In this document: one piece after another, positions 52,021 through 60,169 of the stretch
Layout of the letters: each line of letters begins with the position of its first letter
How positions within the stretch are numbered: the stretch's first letter is position 1
Assembly (NCBI GenBank): GCA_021775525.1
Contig: JAJFHQ010000010.1
Location: 24,194 to 88,193, forward strand
Direction: 5' to 3'
Origin: Hyphomicrobiales bacterium
Lineage (GTDB): Bacteria > Pseudomonadota > Alphaproteobacteria > Rhizobiales > Methyloligellaceae
Length of the DNA: 64,000 nucleotides
The notes under the pieces: generated by a model
The model's database searches: none
The model's input: the letters and a program-made list of their open reading frames with translations, nothing else
Told to the model about the DNA's origin: nothing
Position numbers and translations under genes: made by a program

Positions 52021-52959
52021 ATGCCCAGGATAATTCGCGTCGGTGGCGCCCAATTGGGGCCGATCCAGAAGGCTGACCGCAGGAAGCATGCCGTCGACCG
52101 CATGATCGCGCTTCTGGACCAGGCGAGGGCTGAAGATTGCCGGCTCGTTGCTTTTCCCGAACTAGCATTGACCACATTTTTCCCGCGCTGGGACATGGAC
52201 AACAGGGAAGAAATCGACAGATATTTCGAGACCGAAATGCCCAATGCCGCCTGCCGTCCGCTGTTCGACAGGGCCAGGGAACATGGCATCGGATTCACCT
52301 TTGGCTATGCAGAGATTGCTGAAGAGAGCGGCGAGCGCCACTACTACAACACTTCGATTCTGGTGGATGAAAAAGGCAACATTGTCGGAAAGTATCGCAA
52401 GACTCACCTGCCCGGCCACGGCGAGTTCGATCCGGATCGGGCGTTCCAGCATCTTGAGAAGAAATATTTCGAAGTCGGGAATACTGGTTTCAGAGTTTGG
52501 CGGTACATGGACGGCATTTTTGGCATGTGCATCTGCAATGACCGCCGTTGGCCAGAGACCTATCGCGTGATGGGACTGCAAGGCGTGGAGATGGTTCTGC
52601 TCGGTTTCAACACGCCCTCAGCAAACTCTCAGCGCAAGAAAGAACAGGCAGATTTGAGAGTGTTCCATAACGACCTCTCGGTTCAGGCCGGCGCCTATCA
52701 AAACGGAACCTGGGTCGTTGCTATTGCGAAAGCCGGCAACGAGGATGGCCACGAGCTCTTGGGCGACTCGACAATCGTGCATCCTTCCGGACAGATCGTG
52801 GCGCGCACGACAACCCTGGACGATGAATTGATCGTCGCGGATTGCGATCTCGATGAATGCAATTTCATCAAGGAAACAATCTTCGATTTCGACCGTCACC
52901 GGCGCATCGAGCACTATGGGTTGATCGCCGAACAGACGGGTGTCGTGCGCCCGGATTGA
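52021..52959 (+). CDS. N-carbamoyl-D-amino-acid hydrolase
   Basis: A nitrilase-superfamily enzyme of 312 residues converting N-carbamoyl-D-amino acids to D-amino acids, CO2 and ammonia. The catalytic triad falls exactly at the positions known from the Agrobacterium enzyme: Glu47 (AFPELALTTFFPRW), Lys127 (KYRKTHLPGH) and Cys172 (MCICNDRRWPE). The length is also the same. It takes the product of the divergent hydantoinase, and the racemase gene follows 32 bp downstream. Confidence 0.95.
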   Translation: MPRIIRVGGAQLGPIQKADRRKHAVDRMIALLDQARAEDCRLVAFPELALTTFFPRWDMDNREEIDRYFETEMPNAACRPLFDRAREHGIGFTFGYAEIAEESGERHYYNTSILVDEKGNIVGKYRKTHLPGHGEFDPDRAFQHLEKKYFEVGNTGFRVWRYMDGIFGMCICNDRRWPETYRVMGLQGVEMVLLGFNTPSANSQRKKEQADLRVFHNDLSVQAGAYQNGTWVVAIAKAGNEDGHELLGDSTIVHPSGQIVARTTTLDDELIVADCDLDECNFIKETIFDFDRHRRIEHYGLIAEQTGVVRPD

Positions 52960-52991
52960 GCGGCGCATATCGCAGGAACAAAGGATCTCCC

Positions 52992-53660
52992 ATGCCGGAC
53001 CGCATCCTGGTGATCAATCCCAACAGCAACGAGGAAGTAACTGAGGCCATCGACCGCGCGCTCGATCCCTTGCGTGTCGACGATGCGCCAGAAATCACCT
53101 GCATCACACTTAAGGACGGCCCACTGGGAATTGAAAGTCAGCATGACACGGAGATTGCGGCAAAGCTGGTACAGCAAACCATCCGGGAGCGAGAGTCGGA
53201 AGCCGATGCCTTCGTCATTGCGTGCTATTCGGATCCTGGATTAGGTGCTGCCCGCGAAATCACATCCAAGCCCTGCTTCGGTATCGCCGAGAATGGGCTG
53301 GCGACCGCCATCACACTGGGCCAGCATGTTGGTGTCATTTCCATCCTGCCCGAGTCCGTAGAGCGCCACTGGGCATATGCCAGATCGCTCGGCTTACAGG
53401 ACAAAATTGCCGGCGACGTGCCCGTCAATCTGAAAGTTTCAGAACTGGCCAACGAAGCATCCGTATCCGAAAAGATGCTGGAAACCGGTCGGCGGCTGCG
53501 CGATGAGCACAAAGCAGATGTCATCGTGATGGGATGTGCTGGCATGGCGCGCTATCGACAACGTCTGGAAGAGGATCTCAAAATTCCGGTGATCGACCCC
53601 ACCCAGGCGGCCACATCAGCTGCTATTTCAGCGCTCAGGCCTGGATGTCGTTCTCACTGA
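52992..53660 (+). CDS. Hydantoin racemase (Asp/Glu racemase family)
   Basis: A 222-residue cofactor-independent racemase, probably interconverting D- and L-5-substituted hydantoins. It starts RILVINPNSNEEVTEAIDRAL. The two acid/base cysteines are Cys78 (VIACYSDPGLGAARE) and Cys182 (VIVMGCAGMARYR), as in HyuA/HyuE. ATG 52992 was chosen: GGATCTCC lies just upstream and the family begins here, although the frame is open into the carbamoylase gene. Racemase, hydantoinase and carbamoylase together would turn racemic hydantoins fully into D-amino acids. Confidence 0.92.
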   Translation: MPDRILVINPNSNEEVTEAIDRALDPLRVDDAPEITCITLKDGPLGIESQHDTEIAAKLVQQTIRERESEADAFVIACYSDPGLGAAREITSKPCFGIAENGLATAITLGQHVGVISILPESVERHWAYARSLGLQDKIAGDVPVNLKVSELANEASVSEKMLETGRRLRDEHKADVIVMGCAGMARYRQRLEEDLKIPVIDPTQAATSAAISALRPGCRSH

Positions 53661-53990
53661 GCCCAACATCATGCTCCTTACACAGTCATTAGGATGCCGC
53701 GACCAACTGATATTTCATATGGGAAGGTAAATTATGTCGATGTCCGCTTTGGGTCAAAAGCAGACATAAAATCATTCAGATTGGAATGTCTGCTTTGTGC
53801 CAATAGCGGACATCGAGCCTCGTAGAATCAGGACCGACTGAGCAAAGCAGCAACCCGGCGGGCTTGCCGTACTGCGGAAGGCAGGTAGAACATAAAACCA
53901 GCGCCAACGGCACTATGAGCGGCCGATTTGACCTTGCCTTGCCCGGCATCTAGGCTTTGAAGCCGATACAGCTCGAATAAGTGGATATCT
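53661..53990. other. Noncoding gap with repeat cluster 2
   Basis: No convincing gene is seen in this 330-bp stretch. It holds the palindromic cluster at 53740-53813. A reverse reading frame from 54094 to 53828 overlaps the next gene and matches nothing recognised. Confidence 0.6.
53740..53813. repeat. Palindromic repeat element, cluster 2
   Basis: Two 28-bp units, 53740-53767 and 53786-53813, each ATGTCNGCTTT...GCNGACAT, with an 18-bp spacer beginning AAAATC and ending TTGGA. Confidence 0.9.
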
Positions 53991-54488
53991 ATGTCGATGT
54001 GTTGCCGATTGCTTCTCCTTGCCCTCTTCCTATCCATTGTAGGCACCAAGTCTACACTTGCCGAATGGCAATATATCGCGCCCGGAAACGGCAATCACAA
54101 TGTCCACCGCGCGTTTGCGTTTGCCGAAAAGAGTGATGATCGGCTTGAGCTGGCGTGCAACGCCAAACGGCGCGATCTGTTCTATTCCACTAGGCAAACT
54201 GTATCGAACGCGGACCTCAAGAGGCTTAGCGGCGGTAAGCCAGCAATTCTCATCCGACTAAAAGGTGTCGGTATGGTGCCGCTCGGGGCTGACAAAGCCT
54301 ACCAAAAAGATGGCAGGATAATATTTGTCACTGCCGTAACGCCTGCATTCTTAAAAGATCTTGGCAAGGCGAGTCAGAGGTTCGCTGTCGGCATGCGCGC
54401 CAATGGGAAAATCTTTCAGCAAGACTTGTTTTCAGCAGACCGCCTACAGGCAGCATTGAAGAGTCTGGCGGTGGGTTGCGGATTCTGA
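53991..54488 (+). CDS. Exported protein of unknown function
   Basis: A 165-residue protein with a clear signal peptide (CCRLLLLALFLSIVGTKSTLA, cleavage near residue 24). The mature part begins EWQYIAPGNGNHNVHRAFAFAEKSDD and has a Cys at LELACNAKRR and another at the end (VGCGF), possibly a disulphide. The pattern of a short beta-rich periplasmic domain recalls invasion-associated-locus-B-like proteins, but the match is weak. It is flanked by repeat cluster 2 and an IS remnant, so it lies in a shuffled region. Confidence 0.7.
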   Translation: MSMCCRLLLLALFLSIVGTKSTLAEWQYIAPGNGNHNVHRAFAFAEKSDDRLELACNAKRRDLFYSTRQTVSNADLKRLSGGKPAILIRLKGVGMVPLGADKAYQKDGRIIFVTAVTPAFLKDLGKASQRFAVGMRANGKIFQQDLFSADRLQAALKSLAVGCGF

Positions 54489-54509
54489 GAACGAGTTGCT
54501 GATCCTCCC

Positions 54510-54612
54510 CCAATGAAATGGTCCACCTTTATGGTTAGGAAAAGGAGGACCGAAGATGTCAAGCAAACGTCACAAGCCGGAAGTAATTGTCGCCAAGTTG
54601 CGCCATCACGGA
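54510..54612 (+). mobile_element. IS3-family remnant (left end and start of orfA)
   Basis: From ATG 54556 the frame reads SSKRHKPEVIVAKLR, which matches the N terminus of IS3-family OrfA transposases (typically RKRHKPEEIVAKLRQ). It is preceded by the usual AAAGGAGGACCGAAG leader and TGGTCCACCTTT, which looks like an IS end. Similarity stops after about 17 codons, and repeat cluster 3 begins at 54628. Nothing else of the element remains. Confidence 0.65.
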
Positions 54613-54627
54613 AATGCTGTGTCGGAT

Positions 54628-54701
54628 ATGTCCGCTTTGGATCATAAGCAGACATAAACCCGCATAGACCTGAATGTCTGCTTTGTGCCAATAGCGGACA
54701 T
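54628..54701. repeat. Palindromic repeat element, cluster 3
   Basis: Units 54628-54655 and 54674-54701, each 28 bp, with the 18-bp spacer AAACCC...CCTGA. It abuts the truncated IS3 orfA and lies before the autotransporter gene. Confidence 0.9.
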
Positions 54702-54781
54702 TACGATCTCGAGTCAGAATCACATACCATTTTGCGCGGTATATCCATATACTTCAGGCCTCAAGTGGGGAGTCGCGCCAT

Positions 54782-56653
54782 ATGACGATAACGGGCACAA
54801 TTCGCTCGGCGGGATTCTTCGCTGGAGCAATTTTGTTCGGACTGGGAATCGGTGCGAATACAGCGCCGGCCCAGATCGCTTGCGTCATAGGGTTGAACGC
54901 CAACGCCTGTACGGTCGCCCCGGGCGTGGATCTCAACGCCAGTGTCAACACGAATGGCGACGGTGAAACGATCGGCAATGCGGGTAGAGTCGACTCCATC
55001 GATACAGATGGTAACAACGCCGCCGTGACCAACTCCGGCCTCGCCTTCGGTGAAATTGATACATCTGGCATGAACTCACCGGTGTTCAACTCCGGTACCG
55101 TCGGCGAGAACATCGTGACGAGGGGTGCCAATTCTCCAATATTCAATTTCGGCTCGGTCGGCGAGGATATCGTTACCGAGCAAGACAACTCACCCGTAAC
55201 CAACACAGGCTCCGTCGTCGATTTCATCCGGACCGAAAACCCCAACTCAGCGGTGACCAACTCCGGCACGGTCGGCACATCCATCTTAACGGATGACGAC
55301 AATTCGCCGGTTAACAATTCCGGCACTGCCGGCACATTCATCCGCACAAATGGCACCGACTCCTTTGTAACCAATTCCGGCGCGGTCGGCTCGGGCGCTG
55401 CCGGGGACGGCATACTCCTCAACGCACCAGGTGGAACGCTGACTCTGCTGCCGGGGTCGGTCATTCAGGGGGTGATCGATATTCGTTCAGGCGGCACCGT
55501 CCCCACAACACTGAACGTCGGCAACGGTCTCTCTATCGCCAATAGCTTCGAGGTTGATGTTAACTCCGGAGTGCCCGTAATCATCAACTCCAGCGGTGCA
55601 CCCTTTGCGGTCTCAGGCGCTCAGGTGGCTGTCGTGGACCCGACCAACCTAGCGATGCAGGACGAGGTTCTGACAGGGCTGACGGGGGGTATCTTCTCCA
55701 GCTTGCATAACCGCCTCAACGGCTTTGGCCAGGGCGGTGTCTCGGGCGTGACCTCGAACCCGCGCCCCATGTCCTTTGGTGGCAAGTCGCAGACCAGCGC
55801 CATGATTGAAGACACATCCCGCCAGGGCTGGGTGCAGGCCTTTGGCTCTTACCGGCTGCAGCGCGAAGACGGCCCCGCAGTAGACAGCGATATCCGCCTT
55901 GGTGGCGTGGTCTCAGGGATTGACGGGGCAACTGGTGCGGGAGGCCGGGCCGGTATATTCTTCGGCGGCTCGTGGGGGGATGTTGACGCGGACTTCGACA
56001 GCCAGGAAACAGACGTGGAAAGCGTCTTTGGCGGGCTCTACGCACGCTGGCTGCGCGGCAACACCTTTATCGATCTTGCCCTGACGGCAGGCTATAGCGA
56101 CTATGGCCGGGAGCGCCGCGTCGCCAACAACCTGGCTGCGACTGGAATTCAAACGGCGAAGGCCGATTATGACGGCTTCTTTGTTTCTCCCGAAGTGACC
56201 TGGACACGGCCGATTTGGGTCAAGCAGCAGCGCATGGAGAAGAGCTTGACGCTTCGCTATGCCGGTTTATTCCTTGATGGCTTCACCGAAACGGGGTCGG
56301 CGGCGCCACTCACAGTCGATGACCGTGACATCCATGTGCTTCAGGCGCGCTCCCAACTGACCATGCCAGTGGTGCATGAGGGCCCGGATGGGTCGCGGCG
56401 CAAAAGCGCCTTTTATATCGGCCTTGAGGGGCGGGCCAATGTGGGCGACGGGGATGTCTCAGGAGTGCTGCTCGGACAGAATATCAATTTCGATCCCGGC
56501 GGAGACGATGTGGTGGGTGGCGCCTTTGCCGGGCTGCAGTTTGAGCGCACCTCCGCTAGCGGCACAACGCTCTATGCAAATATCGAGGGCCAAGTCGAGA
56601 CCGGTGGCGGACGCCAGGCTTCAGCTAAGACCGGTATCAAGTTCCGGTTCTGA
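54782..56653 (+). CDS. Autotransporter-type outer membrane protein with 19-residue repeats
   Basis: A 623-residue type V surface protein. A signal peptide (about 1-30, ending NTAPAQ) is followed by a passenger of about 270 residues. Its first half is eight head-to-tail repeats of 19 residues with the pattern NSPVxNSGTVGxxIxTxxx, likely a beta-helix or beta-roll. From about residue 345 to the end is an autotransporter beta-barrel (GWVQAFGSYRLQREDG, then GGLYARWLRGNTFIDLALTAGYSDYGR) ending in the terminal aromatic KFRF. GGGGAG lies before the ATG. Two repeat clusters flank it. A surface or adhesive role is inferred. Confidence 0.88.
   Translation: MTITGTIRSAGFFAGAILFGLGIGANTAPAQIACVIGLNANACTVAPGVDLNASVNTNGDGETIGNAGRVDSIDTDGNNAAVTNSGLAFGEIDTSGMNSPVFNSGTVGENIVTRGANSPIFNFGSVGEDIVTEQDNSPVTNTGSVVDFIRTENPNSAVTNSGTVGTSILTDDDNSPVNNSGTAGTFIRTNGTDSFVTNSGAVGSGAAGDGILLNAPGGTLTLLPGSVIQGVIDIRSGGTVPTTLNVGNGLSIANSFEVDVNSGVPVIINSSGAPFAVSGAQVAVVDPTNLAMQDEVLTGLTGGIFSSLHNRLNGFGQGGVSGVTSNPRPMSFGGKSQTSAMIEDTSRQGWVQAFGSYRLQREDGPAVDSDIRLGGVVSGIDGATGAGGRAGIFFGGSWGDVDADFDSQETDVESVFGGLYARWLRGNTFIDLALTAGYSDYGRERRVANNLAATGIQTAKADYDGFFVSPEVTWTRPIWVKQQRMEKSLTLRYAGLFLDGFTETGSAAPLTVDDRDIHVLQARSQLTMPVVHEGPDGSRRKSAFYIGLEGRANVGDGDVSGVLLGQNINFDPGGDDVVGGAFAGLQFERTSASGTTLYANIEGQVETGGGRQASAKTGIKFRF
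54959..55415 (+). repeat. 57-bp coding tandem repeat (8 units)
   Basis: Unit starts fall at 54959, 55016, 55073, 55130, 55187, 55244, 55301 and 55358, an exact 57-bp period. Each unit encodes 19 residues of the autotransporter passenger. Codons vary between units while Asn, Ser/Thr, Gly and Val positions are kept, so the structure is under selection. Confidence 0.9.
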
Positions 56654-56679
56654 TTTTCCACTTTCTGCTATAGGCATGA

Positions 56680-56754
56680 ATGTCCGCTTAGGATCATAAG
56701 CAGACTCTCAGGGCACGGTCATTCCATGTCTTCTTTACCCCCGAAAGCAGACAT
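56680..56754. repeat. Palindromic repeat element, cluster 4
   Basis: Units 56680-56707 (right arm decayed) and 56726-56754 (left arm decayed, core TTTACCCCCGAAAG) with an 18-bp spacer. It lies between the autotransporter and the transglycosylase gene. Confidence 0.8.
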
Positions 56755-56835
56755 CAATCCCCATAGGCTAGGAGCGGAAATCAGTACTTGGAGCGTGCTA
56801 AACTTCGGCCCCGACCGGAATTGGGGATGATCGGT

Positions 56836-57780
56836 ATGCCGCGATTCAAGGCAACAGAAAGAGCTTCCGCCACAGCGCTTAGATGGACAACAGGTGCGGT
56901 ATTTCTGTTCGCTCTGCTTTGTTCTGCGGCCACAGCGTGGGGAGAACAGGAAGGCGAGGGAGTGCTGGCTCAGACGACGGAAAAATCTGAAGCCGACGCC
57001 CGGGCCTCGTTCATTGCCGATGTCTGCCGACGAATTGAAGCTGCGTCGCAAATGTGGGATCTGCCCCCGGCCTTTTTTGCCCGACTGATCTGGAAGGAGA
57101 GCCGCTTCGACCCCAACGCCGTCAGCCCGAAGGGCGCATCGGGGATCGCCCAGTTCATGCCCGGAACAGCGCAGGAACGTGGCCTGGACGACCCCTTTGA
57201 TCCAAGAAGTGCGATTCCGGCTTCTGCGCATTATCTCTCTGATCTGCGCAAGAAGTTCGGCAATTTGGGCCTAGCGGCAGCAGCCTACAACGCGGGTCCG
57301 AACCGGGTGCGCAATTGGCGCGCCGGCCAGACTGGTCTTCCCGGTGAAACCCAGGACTTTGTCCTTTCGATCACCGGATTTTCGTCGCAAGAATGGAACG
57401 GCACCCAGATCCCGAAAGCCGACTATGTCCTGGACAAGAAACTTTCATTCCTGGAAACCTGCGGCCAACTTCCGATCCGCCGCTTCAAGCCGCAACTCAG
57501 ATACGCAAGCGCCCCATGGCAGCCCTGGGGCGTGCATCTGACTGCCAACTGGTCGCCGACCAAGGCCCTTTCCCACTTTGCCGAGATTCAACGCAAGTTC
57601 CCCAAAGTACTTGCGGATCGAGACCCAATGGTCCTGCGCGTGAGAAATTACAGTTGGGGCAGATCTCCACGCTTCAAGATATCAATTGGGCAGCCCGACC
57701 GGGCCAAGGCCGACAGCTTCTGCAACCGGCTCAGACGCGCAGGCGGCGCGTGTCTCGTCTCCAAAACCCGGCGAAGATGA
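56836..57780 (+). CDS. Exported lytic transglycosylase with SPOR-like C terminus
   Basis: A 314-residue periplasmic peptidoglycan lyase. A signal peptide (TTGAVFLFALLCSAATAWG) is followed by an SLT domain with the catalytic Glu88 in LIWKESRFDPNAVSPKGASGIAQFMPGTA and the closing AAAAYNAGPNRVRNWRAG. The last 60 residues (VRNYSWGRSPRFKISIG, ADSFCNRLRRAGGACLVSK) look like a SPOR-type domain, which binds denuded septal glycan. ATG 56836 is preferred (GGGGAT 8 nt upstream); ATG 56827 is possible. Repeat clusters lie on both sides. Confidence 0.88.
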   Translation: MPRFKATERASATALRWTTGAVFLFALLCSAATAWGEQEGEGVLAQTTEKSEADARASFIADVCRRIEAASQMWDLPPAFFARLIWKESRFDPNAVSPKGASGIAQFMPGTAQERGLDDPFDPRSAIPASAHYLSDLRKKFGNLGLAAAAYNAGPNRVRNWRAGQTGLPGETQDFVLSITGFSSQEWNGTQIPKADYVLDKKLSFLETCGQLPIRRFKPQLRYASAPWQPWGVHLTANWSPTKALSHFAEIQRKFPKVLADRDPMVLRVRNYSWGRSPRFKISIGQPDRAKADSFCNRLRRAGGACLVSKTRRR

Positions 57781-57790
57781 TCTCTCCTTG

Positions 57791-57911
57791 ATGTCCGCTT
57801 TGGGTCAGAAGCGGACATAAATCACACCCTTTAACAATGTCCGCTTTGCCCCCGAAAGCGGACATAAACCGGCATAGGCTGGAATGTCTGATTTGTGCCA
57901 ATAGCGGACAA
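57791..57911. repeat. Palindromic repeat element, cluster 5 (three units)
   Basis: Units 57791-57818, 57837-57865 and 57884-57911, each ATGTCNGNTTT...GCGGACA(T), separated by two 18-bp spacers (AAATCACACCCTTTAACA and AAACCGGCATAGGCTGGA). This is the best-preserved cluster and the only triple. Confidence 0.92.
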
Positions 57912-58037
57912 TGGCAAACGGCAAAATGCAATTCTTATGGGACAGAGCGAGGGTTTCATTTCCTAGTTCAAGTATATAGAACTCCTCCGAACATTTGCGC
58001 GTACTGCGCACGCCTTCGATCGAATCAGGGATATCCA

Positions 58038-59178
58038 ATGACAACGAAGATCACTGACATCGAAGTGTTTATTCTGCGCGGTCCAAAGGATAAGCGCCCG
58101 CATTGGGTCAGTAATTTCACTGTCCCCACTGCGAACGAAGTCTTGCTGCGGGTGCGCACCAGTGACGGCGTGGAAGGCTTTGGACTTGCAACTAGTTACA
58201 CAGACGCGATGCCAATTCTCAATGTGTTCAGGAGCGGTATCACTGAGCGGCTCATCGGTGCCAACCCGCTAGCGCCAGAACGCATTTATCAAGACTTGTT
58301 CTCGCTGACATCAAAGCGGTTGGCACACGAAAAAGGTTGGAGCCGCGAAGCGCTGGTGCGCGTCTCCGCTGCGGTCGATGTAGCCTGCTGGGATATCATC
58401 GGCAAGATGTCCGGGATACCGCTCTATCAGTTGTTTGGCGGCTATCGCGACAAGGTGCCCTACTACGTGACCTGCGCCTACTATCGTGACGGCAAGGATT
58501 TGGCCGAGCTGCGCGACGAGATTACCGAACTCAAGGAACAGGGCCATACAGGCTTTAAGGCAAAAGTCGGCGGTATGGAGCTGGCTGAAGACATCAATCG
58601 ACTTGAAGTGGTCCGGGACGTCATTGGCGACGAGAGAGATCTCATGGTCGATGTAAACAGGGCATGGGACCTTGAGACCGCCACGCAGGCTGCTGAGGCG
58701 CTCATTCCGTTGAAGCCCGCGATGGTTGGAGGAACCTGTGCGTTGGGCGGATGACCGCCGCGAACTCAAGCTGCTATCCCAGCGCACGCAGATTCCGCTC
58801 TCCGCAGGCGAAAGCGAGCTCACCAGTTATGGGTGCCGGTCCATGCTGGAGGAACAGGCAATACAGATCCTACAGTTTGACGTGACCATGTTTGGCGGTT
58901 TCACCGAGGGCCGGAAGATGGCAGCCCTGTGCGAACTCAACCATGTCGAAGTCACACCACACCATGACTGTTTCATTCATGCCCAACTGGTGGCCTCGAC
59001 GCCTGCCGGCGGGTTCGTTGAAGCCTTCACCAACCCCGAACGAGACCCGCTACAGGCAGAACTGTTTGAAAATCCACCGAAGCTGGCAGATGGCTGGTTG
59101 ACGATGAATAACACACCGGGTCTGGGGCTTGTCTTGTCGGAGGACGCAGTCTCGAAGTATGGCGAGCGCATCGTTTAG
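58038..59178 (+). pseudogene. Frameshifted mandelate racemase/muconate lactonizing enzyme
   Basis: Two abutting frames together make one enolase-superfamily dehydratase or racemase of about 380 residues. Frame one (from ATG 58038) has TKITDIEVFILRGPKDKRPHW, SAAVDVACWDIIGKMSGIPLYQLFGG, the Lys block GFKAKVGG and the first metal ligand in LMVDVNRAW, then drifts to GGTCALGG and stops at 58754. Frame two continues the family: LEEPVRWADDRRELKLL with the second metal Glu, AGESE with the third, and VTPHHDCF with the active-site His, to TAG 59178. Reading KPA directly into WLEEPV needs removal of one base near 58722. This is a real inactivation or a sequencing error. Confidence 0.88.
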
Positions 59179-59203
59179 CCGGAACCACAAGTTCGAGTTG
59201 TGA

Positions 59204-59278
59204 ATGTCCGCTTTGGGTCATAAGCGGACATCAGAGACCCAACCTCACAATGTCCGATATGCTCCCAAATGCGGACAT
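59204..59278. repeat. Palindromic repeat element, cluster 6
   Basis: Units 59204-59231 (ATGTCCGCTTT...AAGCGGACAT, perfect 11-bp arms apart from the centre) and 59250-59278, with an 18-bp spacer CAGAGACCCAACCTCACA. It lies just after the frameshifted enolase gene. Confidence 0.9.
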
Positions 59279-59300
59279 CGAGCCGTAGCATATGGGCATT

Positions 59301-59448
59301 CTATTTCGCGATTGCGCAGCTCACCTCAAACGTCTCCGGCTGAATCTTGATGGCCTGAACGGTTAACCCTTCATTTAGGGTGTTGGACAGCTTGGCGTGC
59401 CCATAATGGTTAACACCCCTACACTGGTAATAGGTGCGGCAGAAGCCG
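59301..59448 (-). pseudogene. Possible C-terminal fragment of a lost gene
   Basis: On the reverse strand a frame of about 48 codons without a convincing start ends with a stop at 59301. The last residues (LNEGLTVQAIKIQPETFEV then SCAIAK) look protein-like. No family is recognised and a chance open frame cannot be excluded. Confidence 0.25.
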
Positions 59449-59463
59449 CCTTACGGGGTCACA

Positions 59464-59952
59464 ATGTCCATCCGGATCTGGCCAGTTATGATTATTGCTG
59501 CAACGCTTGCGGCATGCTCCGGCAATCGGGGCGCCGAGGGCGAGGCTGCACTCGTCGGCCAGGAAGATCGCCGCGGATTGTTCACCCTGCTTCCCAAGTC
59601 GGAGAAGCCGCTGGCCAAGGCGAAGCTGCATTTCAAAAATGAAGATTATGGTCTGTCCGAGAAATACTTTCGCCAGGCCGTTGAAGAAAATCCCAACCTG
59701 ACATCCGGCTGGCTCGGGCTGGCCGCCTCATACGACAGGTTGCGCCGCTTCGATCTGGCTGCCAGGGCGTACAAGGTTGTGGTAAAGCAAACGGGCTATA
59801 CAGCCACAGTTCACAACAATTTGGGCTACCATCATTATTTAAAGGGTGACTTGGCAAAAGCGCGCAAACACTTCAACGCGGCTCTCGCCAAGGACCCGGG
59901 AAACCCCTATGTGCTGAACAACCTAGAGATGCTGGAATCACCTAGCGCGTAA
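59464..59952 (+). CDS. TPR-repeat lipoprotein (TadD-like)
   Basis: A 162-residue lipoprotein: signal IWPVMIIAATLAAC with the lipobox Cys at about residue 18. Then come at least two or three tetratricopeptide units (AKLHFKNEDYGLSEKYFRQAVEENP, GWLGLAASYDRLRRFDLAARAYKV, then HNNLGYHHYLKGDLAKARKHFNAALAKDP). The layout is like TadD, the pilotin-type lipoprotein of the Tad pilus, which is otherwise missing from the Cpa cluster 9 kb upstream, but TPR lipoproteins have many roles. ATG 59464 was chosen because it begins the signal peptide; the frame is open 30 bp further. Confidence 0.8.
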   Translation: MSIRIWPVMIIAATLAACSGNRGAEGEAALVGQEDRRGLFTLLPKSEKPLAKAKLHFKNEDYGLSEKYFRQAVEENPNLTSGWLGLAASYDRLRRFDLAARAYKVVVKQTGYTATVHNNLGYHHYLKGDLAKARKHFNAALAKDPGNPYVLNNLEMLESPSA

Positions 59953-60169
59953 CATCACATTCATCTCCGCCGCACCCTATCTTGACCCTTGGCATAAACC
60001 AGCTTTCGAAACCACTCTTGACATTCGTCTAAGCTTCCTTTGGATTGGGCATGTTGGCATGGGCAAAGGTTGCAGGCATAAGCAGCTGCTGCTCATTGAT
60101 GGTATGTATTGGCTTTTGCGGCTAGATCATGTCGCACATTGAAAGTTGAGTAAGGGAGGGGTTGGGTCT

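Noticed and set aside
53828..54094. 88-codon reverse frame
   Set aside because: It overlaps the start of a signal-peptide gene, has no clear ribosome binding site and resembles no known family.
57791..57911. CRISPR-like array (three 28-bp repeats with 18-bp spacers)
   Set aside because: Spacers are too short and are related to each other, repeats are full palindromes scattered over six sites, and no cas genes are present. It fits a REP/BIME-like element.
57731..57931. 66-codon reverse frame beginning in SAFGGKADI-like sequence
   Set aside because: It is a translation of the palindromic repeats, a common spurious annotation in this class.
57837..58037. Upstream extension of the enolase-like gene
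   Set aside because: These codons come from repeat cluster 5 (the SALPPKADI-type translation); the real start is ATG 58038.
60018..60046. Sigma-70 promoter before the importer operon
   Set aside because: TTGACA is present but no acceptable -10 box lies at 16-18 bp.
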